Of a stretch of 64,000 nucleotides of DNA, positions 26,404 through 35,761 are shown in pieces (within the stretch, counting starts at the first letter, position 1; every line of letters starts with the position of its first letter). The DNA comes from an uncultured Collinsella sp. (GTDB taxonomy: Bacteria > Actinomycetota > Coriobacteriia > Coriobacteriales > Coriobacteriaceae), in the NCBI GenBank assembly GCA_900541145.1, contig UQIH01000011.1, positions 1 through 64,000 on the forward strand, given 5' to 3'. A program made the translations under genes and the position numbers. The notes under the pieces were generated by a model. That model did no database searches, was not told where the DNA came from, and saw nothing but the letters and a program-made list of their open reading frames with translations.

Positions 26404-27864
26404 ATGTACAAGCGCACCAAGATTGTATGCACCATGGGTCCCGCCTGCGATAGCGACGAGACCATCCGCGAGATGATCAAGGCGGGCATGAACGTCGCCC
26501 GTTTTAACTTCTCGCACGGATCCTACGACGAGCACCACGGTCGCATCGAGCGCGTCCGTCGTATTTCCAAGGAGCTCGGTCTGCCCGTCGGCATCCTGCT
26601 CGACACCAAGGGCCCCGAGGTCCGCACCGGCCTTCTGGTCGACGGCAAGAAGGTTGCCGTCAAGACCGGCGATAAGATCGTCGTCACCGCTCAGCCCACG
26701 TCCGAGGATTTCCACGGCACCTCTGAGCACATCTCCCTCGACTACCTGGCTCTGCCCTCCGAGGTCGAGAAGGGCTCCCTCATCCTGATCGATGACGGCC
26801 TGGTTGCCCTCGAGGTCGAGTCCGTCGACGGCCAGGACATGACCTGCGTCGTCAAGAACGACGGCCTGATCGGCGAGCGCAAGGGCGTCAACATGCCCAA
26901 CGTCAACATCTCGCTGCCCGCTATCACCGAGCGCGATCGTCAGGACATCCTCTTTGGCCTGACCGAGAACATCGACTACATCGCCGCTTCCTTCATCCGT
27001 GACGGCGAGTCCGTCCGCGGCATCCGCGAGCTTTGCCGCGAGAACGGCGGCGAGCACGTGACGATCTTCCCGAAGATCGAGTGCGCCCTGGGCGTCGAGA
27101 ACTTCGACGAGATCCTCGAGGCTTCCGACGGCATCATGGTCGCCCGTGGCGACCTGGGCATCGAGATCAAGCCCGAGCTCGTTCCGCACATCCAGAAGGA
27201 GATCATCGCTAAGTGCAACGCGGCCTACAAGCCCGTTATCACCGCTACGCAGATGCTCGACTCCATGCAGCAGAACCCGCGCCCGACGCGCGCCGAGGTT
27301 GCCGACGTCGCTAACGCCATTTACGACGGCACCGACGCCGTTATGCTTTCCGGCGAGTCCGCTGCCGGCAAGTACCCGGTCGAGGCCGTCAAGATGCAGG
27401 CCAGCATCGCTCTCGAGACCGAGAAGTACCTCCCGGCCCACGCTCCGCTCGAGGTTCCGGCCGATGCTCACGGCACCCGCGTCGTCAACAACGTTGTGGG
27501 TATGTCCGCTGTGAACATGGCCACCACCGTTGGCGCCAAGTGCATCACCGTGCCGACGACCACCGGTCGTACCGCTCGCCTGATCTCGCACTTCCGTCCC
27601 AACATGCCGATCTGCGCGTTCTCCCGCCACGAGTGGGCCGTCCAGCAGATGATTATGTACTGGGGCGTTATCCCGCACCAGGCCGAGATTACCCAGGGCA
27701 CCGTCAACGGCACGATCGTCAAGGCGATCGAGACCGCTAAGGAGCTCGGCTACGTCAAGACTGGCGATTTGACCGTCGCTACCGCCGGCGATCCCCGTAT
27801 GAGCGTCCAGCTCGAGGACAAGGTCTCCTCGACCAACGTCGCTTACGTCGCTCAGGTGCGCTAA
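26404..27864 (+). CDS. pyk: Pyruvate kinase
   Basis: Last step of glycolysis: phosphoenolpyruvate plus ADP to pyruvate plus ATP. The 486 residues show RTKIVCTMGPACDSDE at the start, VARFNFSHGSYDEH, LLDTKGPEVRTG, the active-site signature FPKIECALGVENFDEIL (near 222), MVARGDLGIEI and TATQMLDSM. The allosteric C-domain is complete and there is no extra PEP-utiliser domain. Codon use is strongly biased to C-ending and optimal codons, suggesting high expression. GGAGG lies 6 bases before the ATG. Confidence 0.97.
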   Translation: MYKRTKIVCTMGPACDSDETIREMIKAGMNVARFNFSHGSYDEHHGRIERVRRISKELGLPVGILLDTKGPEVRTGLLVDGKKVAVKTGDKIVVTAQPTSEDFHGTSEHISLDYLALPSEVEKGSLILIDDGLVALEVESVDGQDMTCVVKNDGLIGERKGVNMPNVNISLPAITERDRQDILFGLTENIDYIAASFIRDGESVRGIRELCRENGGEHVTIFPKIECALGVENFDEILEASDGIMVARGDLGIEIKPELVPHIQKEIIAKCNAAYKPVITATQMLDSMQQNPRPTRAEVADVANAIYDGTDAVMLSGESAAGKYPVEAVKMQASIALETEKYLPAHAPLEVPADAHGTRVVNNVVGMSAVNMATTVGAKCITVPTTTGRTARLISHFRPNMPICAFSRHEWAVQQMIMYWGVIPHQAEITQGTVNGTIVKAIETAKELGYVKTGDLTVATAGDPRMSVQLEDKVSSTNVAYVAQVR

Positions 27865-27892
27865 ATCGCACTTGCAAGCAGATTTGCATTGC

Positions 27893-27929
27893 AAAGGGCC
27901 CGGAAGGCATTGCCTTCCGGGCCCTTTTT
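27893..27929 (+). terminator. Terminator of pyk
   Basis: A strong 15-bp stem AAGGGCCCGGAAGGC / GCCTTCCGGGCCCTT with loop ATT and TTTTT tail, 30 bases after the stop codon. Confidence 0.9.
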
Positions 27930-28068
27930 CTGTGCCAATGCCGGCGCACGGCAAAAAACGCACTCATTTCTTTACCAAAAGCGCGAAATCCACCCTTCGA
28001 GGCCCAAAAATAAAGTCCCAAGCGCTAAAAGTGTTCGCCCGGTGGCAAACCCACACCTTAACCGACGC

Positions 28069-28086
28069 TGCTAAATCGTTTTAGCA
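28069..28086. repeat. Small hairpin TGCTAAA-N4-TTTAGCA
   Basis: A perfect 7-bp inverted repeat with a 4-base loop in the non-coding stretch between pyk and the next gene. Function unknown. Confidence 0.4.
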
Positions 28087-28106
28087 AGAGCCAGATCGAC
28101 CTGTAT

Positions 28107-28234
28107 TTCGGAAGTATGCGGCAAATTCTAAGACCTCCGAGCACACCCCGTTTTTTCGCAACAAAATGCCTGATAAACTAGCCTCAAAAGCCAGGTCTGC
28201 TCACAGGATTCAGATTTTGCCGCATACTTCCGAA
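28107..28234. repeat. 23-bp inverted repeat with about 82-base interior
   Basis: TTCGGAAGTATGCGGCAAA at 28107-28125 and its inverted copy (28212-28234, reading through GCCGCATACTTCCGAA) match at 22 of 23 positions. The interior contains an AT-rich run and no gene. It is 52 bases upstream of the ATG of the next gene. It resembles a small transposon-like or dispersed palindromic repeat; a regulatory role is possible. Confidence 0.6.
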
Positions 28235-28285
28235 TTGACGCTGGCATCGCACGGTCCAAAAGCACATTTCGACCTGGAGGACGTC

Positions 28286-29359
28286 ATGGACCTGACGTTA
28301 TGCGGTCAATCCGCTTTTTACTATCACCGTATCCCGCCGCAGGTATTAGGCCTTTACCCCGCCATTGGCCTTGGCAACATGGATCGCAGATGTTGCGGCC
28401 TCGGAAGTCATGCAGTTGTAAAAGACCTGCTTCACGCACCGCTTCACAGGCTTGTATTCACTCGGGCACAATCCGGGTCGCGAAGCCTGTTTAAATCGCA
28501 CCTCCTAACCCAAGAGCCGCCTCCTGGGTCGTTTAGGCAGACTGAGCATGGATTTGATGTCACGTCGCCCGAGTTTACGCTGCTCAACCTTGCTACGCAG
28601 GTCTCGCGCAACCAGTTACTCATGGCTTGCTACGAGATGTGCGGCTCCTTTGCAGTGTTCACGCCTTGTAAACGGGCGCAGCAGCAGCTCGATGAAGCAA
28701 TTTCGCTTAAGCTCATTCCGCCCGACTGTGGTTGGAAACGCGTTGTCGACACCAAGGGCAATGACACCAACCTGTGGAAGCGCCCACCGCTCCTCAGCGC
28801 AGCGGATATCGCCGCGTTCGCCAAGCAGGCCGCAGGCCTGCGCGGCGTTAAACAACTGCGCTGGGCAGCCGAGCACATGACGGGGCAGACTGCCTCGCCC
28901 TTCGAAGTACAGACCTCCATGCTTGTCTCGCTCCCCCGCGACGAGGGCGGCATGGGCATCAACATCGCAAACAACGTGCGCATCCTACTCAGCGACGCCG
29001 CGCGCTCACTGTATTACAAAACCTGCTGCTACGCCGATATCCTCATCGAAAGTGCCACCAACAGCATGGGCGTCATTTTGGAATGCCAAGGCCGCTCCGC
29101 CCATGACAGCGAAGCCGCAAGTCTCTCCGATGCCGAGCGCACCACCGCCCTCACAAGCATGGGCTATGACGTTATCCAGATAACCTATGAGCAAATCAAG
29201 GACACGAAGAGCTTTAACAACATCGCCGAGCTCATTCATAAAAAGGCGGGGCTCCCCTACATCCCAAAGACCGATCAGGAACGCACCGCCGCAAAAACCC
29301 TTCGACGGGAGCTATTGGTCGATTGGGATGAGCTGTTCGCCGTCAAGCCGGCCGGCTAG
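28286..29359 (+). CDS. Uncharacterised protein with nuclease-like C-terminus
   Basis: A 357-residue protein I do not recognise by name. The start MDLTLCGQSAFYYHRIPPQV is set by GGAGG 6 bases upstream. The middle (SPEFTLLNLATQVSRNQLLM) resembles helical regions in AbiEi/DUF559-type proteins. The C-terminal part (CYADILIES, then GVILECQGRSAHD, then SMGYDVIQITYEQIKD) has the D...ExQ strand pattern and helix of PD-(D/E)XK-like very-short-patch nucleases, with Gln in place of the usual Lys. It stands alone and meets the next gene tail-to-tail with a 4-base overlap. Possible nuclease or antitoxin; function unproven. Confidence 0.7.
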   Translation: MDLTLCGQSAFYYHRIPPQVLGLYPAIGLGNMDRRCCGLGSHAVVKDLLHAPLHRLVFTRAQSGSRSLFKSHLLTQEPPPGSFRQTEHGFDVTSPEFTLLNLATQVSRNQLLMACYEMCGSFAVFTPCKRAQQQLDEAISLKLIPPDCGWKRVVDTKGNDTNLWKRPPLLSAADIAAFAKQAAGLRGVKQLRWAAEHMTGQTASPFEVQTSMLVSLPRDEGGMGINIANNVRILLSDAARSLYYKTCCYADILIESATNSMGVILECQGRSAHDSEAASLSDAERTTALTSMGYDVIQITYEQIKDTKSFNNIAELIHKKAGLPYIPKTDQERTAAKTLRRELLVDWDELFAVKPAG

Positions 29360-30204
29360 CAGCTAGCGATCAGAGGGACTGCGGGAATGTCAGAAGCAGC
29401 AACGCGAGCCGCAAAGCCCGCCTCGGTCAGTTCGATGACCTCGGTAAACGTTGCGTCGAAGAACTCCTCGGTTAGCAGGCGATACGGCGGATGATCGGGC
29501 TCGCCGGGGTTTTCGCGCACGATCTCGTGCATGACGCCGATGGTCTTGAGCACATATTCTTTATGGATGGGATACTGCCCAAAACGCGTCGCAGCGGTAT
29601 ACAGGCGATCGGTCGCACGCGGAATCGAAACAATGCCGAGCGTCTTGCCAAACCAGTCAAAGTCACCTTGCTTTTTAATGCGGAACTCCTCACACGGCTT
29701 GCCGCCGTGCGCCTCCAGGTACTGATTCACGCGCGTATTCCATACGGTATCGGCCACCAGATGCGACCAGACGCCCAGCGTTAAATCGAGCAACGACTGC
29801 GCCACATCTTCGGACGCAAGCGAGAACTCACAGGCGCCGGGACCGACAACCGGCTCGGCATCCTTGTAGCGCTGTGGATAGTGCACGCGGTTCAGTCGCT
29901 CGCGCTCCTCGATAATCGAAGTTGCCGCGGCCGGTGCACCGGTGGGCGAACTTTTAAGCAACGGTGCCACATAGGTATCCCAGAACTCATGTTCACGAGG
30001 CTTAGGGATGGGCTCAGGCTTGGCAAAGTGCGTAATGCGGTACGGGATGGGATCGGCGATGCCAGGGACCATATAGCCCACGAAGATATCCGGAACCACG
30101 CAGCCAAACAAAAAGGCATTGCGGTCGCGCACGCTATTGGCAAGCGCACCGGTGCGCTCCAGCAAACGCTCCGTCTGAGCGATATGAATGTTCCAGCTTG
30201 GCAT
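29356..30204 (-). CDS. Zinc-dependent phospholipase C-like protein
   Basis: A 282-residue member of the zinc-dependent phospholipase C / S1-P1-like fold. It begins MPSWNIHIAQTERLLER, the typical start where Trp2-His sites bind zinc, followed by AFLFGCVVPDIFVGYMVPG (Asp ligand) and LTLGVWSHLVADTVWNTRV (His/Asp ligands, near residue 145). There is no signal peptide, so it should act in the cytosol, unlike secreted phospholipases. Substrate unknown. The start at MPSW is backed by GGGGGTG upstream. Confidence 0.75.
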   Translation of the reverse strand: MPSWNIHIAQTERLLERTGALANSVRDRNAFLFGCVVPDIFVGYMVPGIADPIPYRITHFAKPEPIPKPREHEFWDTYVAPLLKSSPTGAPAAATSIIEERERLNRVHYPQRYKDAEPVVGPGACEFSLASEDVAQSLLDLTLGVWSHLVADTVWNTRVNQYLEAHGGKPCEEFRIKKQGDFDWFGKTLGIVSIPRATDRLYTAATRFGQYPIHKEYVLKTIGVMHEIVRENPGEPDHPPYRLLTEEFFDATFTEVIELTEAGFAARVAASDIPAVPLIASC

Positions 30205-30283
30205 AGCCACCCCCATAAAAACCTGGATAACTATACCATCACGGCAAAGCCGCGCGGGCGGCTACGCACGCTCTACGCAGCAA

Positions 30284-31078
30284 CTAGTCCGTAGCACCGC
30301 TTTCGGTTCCATACGACGGCGAAGGCGCCTCGACCACATGGTGATATCGATCGATATAGATTGCACGGGCCCCCAGGCGGCGCACCAAATCTTGGTGATG
30401 TGTGCTCATCAAGACCGTCTTACCCGCCGCGACGTAGGCCAGCAAGAAGTTGACCACAATGTCGCATGAATCCTCGTCGAGCCCATTGGTAGGCTCGTCG
30501 AGAACCAAGATATCCGGGTTCATCGACACCACCGCAGCCAGCGCCACGCGCTTCTTTTGCCCACCCGAAAGCTGATAGGGCGAAGCATCGACCAAATCGG
30601 CAACCTGGAACAGCTCCATGGCATCGCGAACGCGGCGCTCGAGCTCGCCTGCCGGAAGCCCCATCTGGGCGGGGCCAAACGCGACCTCCTCACCGACCGT
30701 GGCGCAAAAGAGCTGCGCATCGGCATTCTGGAACACAAAGCCCACGCGCTGATGGAACCGCTGGGCCGTCGCAGAATCCTTGAGATATGCCGCATCGACC
30801 GCATGTCCGTCAAACAGGTACGCACCCGCGTCCGTGAGCTCAAGGCCGTTGATAAGGCGCATGATCGTCGTCTTGCCGCAGCCGTTGGGACCGAGCAGGG
30901 CAACAAGCTCCCCACGGTCCACCTGCAGCGAAACGCCATCGACCACCGTATGGCCCGCATAGGAAAACACCACGTCGCGAAATTCGATGAGCGGCGTGAT
31001 CTCGGTGCCGCCAGCACCGCTCGCACCCATCGCGCCATTCGTATCGTTTGCCAAAACGTCGCCCTTTCCTATTCGCAT
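30284..31078 (-). CDS. cbiO: ECF transporter ATPase (CbiO type)
   Basis: The energising ATPase of the cobalt/nickel ECF transporter. In 264 residues: Walker A LLGPNGCGKTTIMRLINGL (near 57), Q-loop VGFVFQNADAQLFCATVGEE, signature YQLSGGQKKRVALAAV (near 150), Walker B ILVLDEPTNGLD and the H-loop MSTHHQDL. The QNADxQLFxxTVxEExAFGP pattern is typical of ECF ATPases. It is the last gene of cbiMQO. The start at MRIGKGD follows the cbiQ stop by 20 bases; the frame before it is non-coding in style. Confidence 0.92.
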   Translation of the reverse strand: MRIGKGDVLANDTNGAMGASGAGGTEITPLIEFRDVVFSYAGHTVVDGVSLQVDRGELVALLGPNGCGKTTIMRLINGLELTDAGAYLFDGHAVDAAYLKDSATAQRFHQRVGFVFQNADAQLFCATVGEEVAFGPAQMGLPAGELERRVRDAMELFQVADLVDASPYQLSGGQKKRVALAAVVSMNPDILVLDEPTNGLDEDSCDIVVNFLLAYVAAGKTVLMSTHHQDLVRRLGARAIYIDRYHHVVEAPSPSYGTESGATD

Positions 31079-31098
31079 CGACGGATCGACCGCCCGCG

Positions 31099-31941
31099 CT
31101 ACAGCGCCGCGCACAATACGGCGAGCAGCACCACAACGGCCGCGTAAACGGCATCGCGCCAGCCAAAGCCGCTCCGTGCAGGCGCCGGATACACGCCGGC
31201 GAAGCCGCGGCAAAGCATAGCCTCGTTCATCGCGCGGCTGCATTCCATCGCCTTGATAAAGGTCATGCCCATGATACCCGCGATCGAATCCGTACGCGAA
31301 AATCCCTCAGGCGCACGGCCAACGCTGCGCAGCATGACCGATTCGCACAGATTGTGCGCCGTGCGACCCAGCACCTCGATGTGCTTGAGCGCCATATCAA
31401 ACGTAAAGATAACTTCGTCGGGTAGATGCAGCATCTTGAGCGCCGACGACATGCGGCTCCACGTGAGGGTCCACGAAACGCCCAGCACCAGCGACACATT
31501 AATAAAGGTCTTGAGCGCAATCTTGAGCATGGCGCCCGCGGCAGAAGCGTCCAGCAGCAAGGCGGGCAGCGCCAGAACCACCGCGAGCCCCGCGGCAGCC
31601 AACGCCGGCACAAAAGTCGCGCGCAGCCCGCGTACGGGGCGCACGGCAACGAGCACCAGCGCAATAGCCGCCATCAACATGAGGTACAGCGGGCTCTGCG
31701 TCAGACACACGCACAGGACGCAAACGAACATCCCCACCAGGCGTACCGGAGCCGAAACGCAAGAAAGAGCGCGGTCGACCATCGACCCGCCCTCGTGTAC
31801 GCCTCCACCCAGGCGAACCCGCTCAAGCAGGCTCGCCAGGTGCAGGACATTCTTTTGCATCACACGATGCCGAGCCCCCGCGGGCTCGTAACGCTGCTCG
31901 ACCGCAAGCCAGCTAGGCAGCTCGGCTATTGCCATGAGCAC
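31099..31941 (-). CDS. cbiQ: ECF transporter transmembrane component (CbiQ type)
   Basis: The T component that links ATPase to the metal-binding unit. The 280 residues have several hydrophobic segments (about 65-140) and the two coupling-helix motifs of this family, ALKHIEVLGRTAHNLCESVM (near 185) and the Ala-Arg-Gly equivalent EAMLCRGFAGVYP (near 240). It overlaps the end of cbiM by 29 bases. GTG at 31941 has AAGGA at 5 bases; ATG at 31935 is also possible. Confidence 0.88.
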   Translation of the reverse strand: MLMAIAELPSWLAVEQRYEPAGARHRVMQKNVLHLASLLERVRLGGGVHEGGSMVDRALSCVSAPVRLVGMFVCVLCVCLTQSPLYLMLMAAIALVLVAVRPVRGLRATFVPALAAAGLAVVLALPALLLDASAAGAMLKIALKTFINVSLVLGVSWTLTWSRMSSALKMLHLPDEVIFTFDMALKHIEVLGRTAHNLCESVMLRSVGRAPEGFSRTDSIAGIMGMTFIKAMECSRAMNEAMLCRGFAGVYPAPARSGFGWRDAVYAAVVVLLAVLCAAL

Positions 31942-32998
31942 CGCTTTCCTTAACCGTCAGCGAGATCAGACGGAATGCGATGGTGAGCACCGCCACGCCA
32001 ATTACGCCCGAGAGGATATACATGGCAGCCTGGCCGGCAAAGCCAAGACCCTGCTCCTCGGAATAGGCCTGCAGATAATCGCCCGTGGGCAGGGCATCGG
32101 CAAAGGTCGGGGTATCGAGGCCGACCGAAGCCTGCAGGCTGTCGTCGCCAGCCTCCTGAACGGCGGTCGCGGCGCCCTCGGCGTCCCACTCGCCCCATGC
32201 GTCACCGGTGGCCAGCAGACCCAGCGGCGTGGCCACGACAAGCACGGCAACCAGGATAAGCGTGGGGATCAGCGAGGTCTTCTTGGCAGCAGCGCCCTCG
32301 GCGGCAAGCTGGCCATCGACGGCCTCGGGACCGACGATAACGCCCGGCGCCGTCTTCTTAATGAAGCCGTAGATGGCGGCCGTCGCCACGCCCTCAACCA
32401 CGCCGGCGACCAGCATATGCGGGATCAACATGGCAGGAATAGCCACGGACAGCGGGAAGGGGCAGTACAGCGGCGCGCCCGAAGCGTTGGTAAAGAGCAT
32501 CGGCTGAATACCAAACTCGATTGCCGCGCACAGGGCCGCCAGGCACAGGCCGACCCAGCCGCTTACGATGGCAGAAACCGAGGTGCCCCAGCTCTTGTCG
32601 TGCAGACGGCTGTTGAGCGCACGAAACACGATAGCGGCGGCAAACGGCAGCACAAAGGCCATGTTAAAGCAGTTGGCGCCAAAGGACAGGATGCCGCCGT
32701 CGCCAAATAGCAGCGCCTGCAGCGCCAGCGCGACCGAGACGGCAATGGCAGCGGCCTCCGGGCCCAACAACAGCGCGATGAGCGCGCCGCCAACGGCGTG
32801 ACCCGTGGTGCCACCGGGCAGCGGAACGTTAAACATCATGAGCAAGAAGGAAAATGCTGCACAGATGCCCAGGAAAGCCATGTGCTCGCGATCGAGCGTG
32901 GCGCGCACCTTCTTGATGCAGTGGACCCAAACGGGCACCATTGCCACCGCCATGACGGCATCGGTCTGCGGGGACAGATAATTATCTGGAATGTGCAT
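31913..32998 (-). CDS. cbiM: Cobalt/nickel ECF transporter substrate-binding unit CbiM with PDGLE-like tail
   Basis: The metal-capturing membrane unit. The N-terminus MHIPDNYLSPQTDAVM carries the free amino group and His2 used to bind Ni2+/Co2+ in this family, and FNVPLPGGTTGHAVGGALIA (near 57) is the second conserved metal region. About seven membrane segments fill residues 10-215. A C-terminal part (LVVATPLGLLATGDAWGEW, near 262) is a CbiN-like/PDGLE extension with one more helix, so M and N functions are fused. GGGAGG precedes the ATG. A NikR-type site lies 58 bases upstream, which favours nickel. Confidence 0.92.
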   Translation of the reverse strand: MHIPDNYLSPQTDAVMAVAMVPVWVHCIKKVRATLDREHMAFLGICAAFSFLLMMFNVPLPGGTTGHAVGGALIALLLGPEAAAIAVSVALALQALLFGDGGILSFGANCFNMAFVLPFAAAIVFRALNSRLHDKSWGTSVSAIVSGWVGLCLAALCAAIEFGIQPMLFTNASGAPLYCPFPLSVAIPAMLIPHMLVAGVVEGVATAAIYGFIKKTAPGVIVGPEAVDGQLAAEGAAAKKTSLIPTLILVAVLVVATPLGLLATGDAWGEWDAEGAATAVQEAGDDSLQASVGLDTPTFADALPTGDYLQAYSEEQGLGFAGQAAMYILSGVIGVAVLTIAFRLISLTVKESGAHGNSRAA

Positions 32999-33055
32999 GT
33001 ACGCCTCCCGGTTATCGGCGCACGAAATTGCAACGCCGCTTAAATCACCTTGTCA

Positions 33056-33083
33056 GTGTTACGCATTGTCAGATTCGTAACAC
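33056..33083. promoter_or_regulatory. NikR-type operator (GTGTTA-N16-TAACAC)
   Basis: A 28-bp dyad with perfect arms GTGTTACG/CGTAACAC, located 58 bases before cbiM. Spacing and length equal the classical E. coli NikR operator GTATGA-N16-TCATAC. This suggests nickel-responsive repression of the ECF transporter. No nikR gene is seen in this window. The other 200 bases of 33001-33246 show nothing clear. Confidence 0.65.
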
Positions 33084-33246
33084 GCCGCGGGCTATCATAG
33101 CAAAACGGCGCACTGCCGACAAAGCAGCACGCCGTTATGTAATGCGCGTGTCATATATGCAGGCTCAACGGTGCCTTATTCCGAACACCGCGGTCACGCA
33201 AAGGCCACAGCAACCGCCATCAGCCCCTACGCCCCCGTCGCAAGCC

Positions 33247-35700
33247 CTAGCCGCGGACCTCGCCGTTTACGCCCTTGCACACCTTGGTGACGATCTTCTG
33301 GTGCGCCTTCTCGACCTCTTCGCTGGTGAGCGTGTGGTCGTCGGAGCGATACGTAAGCGCAAAGGCCATGGACTTCTTGCCCGCTCCGATGCGGATGGGA
33401 TCGCGGTAGACATCGAACAGGCGCACGCCCTCGAGCAGCTTGCCGCCGGCGCTGGTAATGCGGCGCTCAAGATCCTCGCAGGTCACGGAGTTATCGACCA
33501 CGATAGCAAGGTCGTGCTCAACGGCAGGGTACTGCGAGAACTCGCGGTAGTTCTCCTGGTTGCGGGCGCCCTTGATCAGCTTGTCCAGATCGAGCTCAAA
33601 GGCAACGACGACCTCATCGATGCCCATCGCCTCGCGCGCCTCGGGGTGAATCTCGCCGACCCAGCCCAGCACGGTGCCGCCGGACAGAACCTCGGCCGCA
33701 CGACCCGGCTGCAAGAAAGCGTAGCCCTCGCCCTCGACGGGACGGAAGCGGACCTTCTCGATGCGCAACTGGGCAAGCAGCTCCTCGACAATGCCCTTGC
33801 CAAAGAAGAAGCGCAGCTTGCGGTACTTCATGCTCCAGGACTGCTCGCTCCACTGGCCCGAGAGCACACCCGCCACGGACTTGGTCTCCTTGGGCAGGCT
33901 GGCGTTCTCGCGACCGTGGAACAGGCTGCCGACCTCGTACAGGTGCACGTTGGGCGTGCCGTGGGCCTCGTTATAGGCCACAGACTGCAGCAGACCCGGC
34001 AGCAGTGAGCGGCGCATCTCGGTCTGCTCGGCTACCAGCGGGTTCATGAGCACGACGGGGCAGCCGCGGCCCTCGGTGGACATACCGATCTTCTCCAGGT
34101 CGCCCGGGGCGGCAAAGCCAAAGGTCGTGGTCTCGTTGAGGCCACAGGCGCGCAGGATCTCGCCGACCTTGCGGGTGAGCTTCTGCTCGCGGGTCAAGCC
34201 GCCGATATGGTTCTTGGCAGCCGGGATGGTCGCCGTCACACGGCCCATGCCCCACAGGCGCAGGACCTCCTCGATCAGATCGATCTCGCGCGGCAGGTCG
34301 GGGCGGAAACTCGGCGGAGTGACCATAAAGTCCTCGCCGTCGCGCTCGACGGTGCAGCCCAGGCGGGTGAGCGAGCGCTCGATAAAGTCGGGCTCGATGT
34401 CGGCGCCGCAGATGGCATGCACGCGGGCCAGACGCAGCTTAATGCTGTCGATGGTTTTGGGCGCGGGGAAAACGTCGACGTAGCCGGGAGCGACCTCGCC
34501 GCCGGCGATCTCCTCGATGAGCGCGCACGTGACGTTGGCGACATCCACGCAACCGGTCTCATCGACCTGGCGTTCAAAGCGAATGGAGGCGTCGGAGATC
34601 AGCGACAGGTCGCGGCTGGTGTGCGAGGTGCGACCGGCGTTGAAGCAGGCACTCTCGACCATCACATCGACGGTGTCGTCCTCGATCTCGGAATCCATGC
34701 CGCCCATAACGCCGGCCAGCGCCACGGGACGCTCGCCGTCGGTGATGAGGCCCATGCCGGCGTCGAGCGTGCGCTCCTCGCCGTCGAGGGTCGTAAACTT
34801 CTCGTCCTGCTGGGCGGCGCGAACCACCACGCGACGATGGCCATCGCGCTCGGCAAAGGTGTCCAGGTCAAAGGCGTGCAGCGGCTGACCGGTGAGCATC
34901 ATCACATAGTTGGTGATGTCGACGATGTTGTTGTGCGGGCGCACGCCCAGGGCGTTAAGGCGCTTGACCATCCAGTCGGGCGAGGGGCCGACCTTCACGT
35001 TGCGCACGATGCGGGCGACATAGCGGTCGCACAGGCCCTCGTCGGCGATCTCGACGGAAAGCTCGTCGTCGGTCGCGCGGCCGGTCTCGGCCTTGATGGC
35101 GGGCAGCTCCACGTGGAAATCGCGGTCGAAGATGGCGCCGGTCTCGCGGGCCATGCCGATCATGGACAGGCAGTCGGGGCGGTTGGGCGTGATCTCGCAG
35201 TCAAGCACAGTGTCACTCGAGCCCACGTACTCGGCAAACGGCATGCCGCAGGGCGTGTCCTCGGGCAGAATCATGATGCCGGAGTGGTCGCCGCCCAGGC
35301 CGAGTTCGCGCGCGGAGCAGTTCATGCCCATGGACACGACGCCGCGAAGCTTGCTCTTCTTGATCTTGACGTCGCCGGGAAGCACGGCGCCGATCATTGC
35401 CGTGACGATGTGGTCGCCAGCCTCAAAGTTCTGCGCGCCGCAGACGATCTGCAGCGGGGCGGGGTTGCCGTCGGCGTCGAGATTCTTGTCGCCCACGTCG
35501 ACCGAGCACACATACATATGGTCGCTATCGGGGTGCGGGGTCTTGGTAAGCACCTTGGCAGTCACCACGTGGTCGAAGGACTCGCCCACGGTGTCGATCG
35601 CCTCGACCTCGGTGCCGGTACGGATATATTCGTCCGAAAGGGTCTTGGGATCCTCCGGAATATCGATCATGGTCTTGAGCCAGTCGTAAGAAACGCGCAT
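33247..35700 (-). CDS. pheT: Phenylalanyl-tRNA synthetase beta subunit
   Basis: Forms the alpha2-beta2 PheRS. At 817 residues it has the bacterial domain order: N-terminal EMAP-type tRNA-binding domain (VVTAKVLTKTPHPDSDHMYV near 47), B3/B4 editing region (about 210-400), B5 domain (about 410-480), the catalytic-like core with FGFAAPGDLEKIG, and the C-terminal FDX-ACB anticodon domain (YPAVEHDLAIVVDNSVTCED near 730). It is downstream of pheS, separated by a 162-base gap with a palindromic repeat. Confidence 0.97.
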   Translation of the reverse strand: MRVSYDWLKTMIDIPEDPKTLSDEYIRTGTEVEAIDTVGESFDHVVTAKVLTKTPHPDSDHMYVCSVDVGDKNLDADGNPAPLQIVCGAQNFEAGDHIVTAMIGAVLPGDVKIKKSKLRGVVSMGMNCSARELGLGGDHSGIMILPEDTPCGMPFAEYVGSSDTVLDCEITPNRPDCLSMIGMARETGAIFDRDFHVELPAIKAETGRATDDELSVEIADEGLCDRYVARIVRNVKVGPSPDWMVKRLNALGVRPHNNIVDITNYVMMLTGQPLHAFDLDTFAERDGHRRVVVRAAQQDEKFTTLDGEERTLDAGMGLITDGERPVALAGVMGGMDSEIEDDTVDVMVESACFNAGRTSHTSRDLSLISDASIRFERQVDETGCVDVANVTCALIEEIAGGEVAPGYVDVFPAPKTIDSIKLRLARVHAICGADIEPDFIERSLTRLGCTVERDGEDFMVTPPSFRPDLPREIDLIEEVLRLWGMGRVTATIPAAKNHIGGLTREQKLTRKVGEILRACGLNETTTFGFAAPGDLEKIGMSTEGRGCPVVLMNPLVAEQTEMRRSLLPGLLQSVAYNEAHGTPNVHLYEVGSLFHGRENASLPKETKSVAGVLSGQWSEQSWSMKYRKLRFFFGKGIVEELLAQLRIEKVRFRPVEGEGYAFLQPGRAAEVLSGGTVLGWVGEIHPEAREAMGIDEVVVAFELDLDKLIKGARNQENYREFSQYPAVEHDLAIVVDNSVTCEDLERRITSAGGKLLEGVRLFDVYRDPIRIGAGKKSMAFALTYRSDDHTLTSEEVEKAHQKIVTKVCKGVNGEVRG

Positions 35701-35761
35701 GTAGCTCTCCTAGTTCTTAATCTCCGCAAAGGAAGGATTATCAAATGAAGACGTTCGCCTT

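Noticed and set aside
32999..33246. Possible cobalamin or NiCo riboswitch in front of cbiM
   Set aside because: No cobalamin box or four-way-junction pattern; the NikR-type dyad explains control better.
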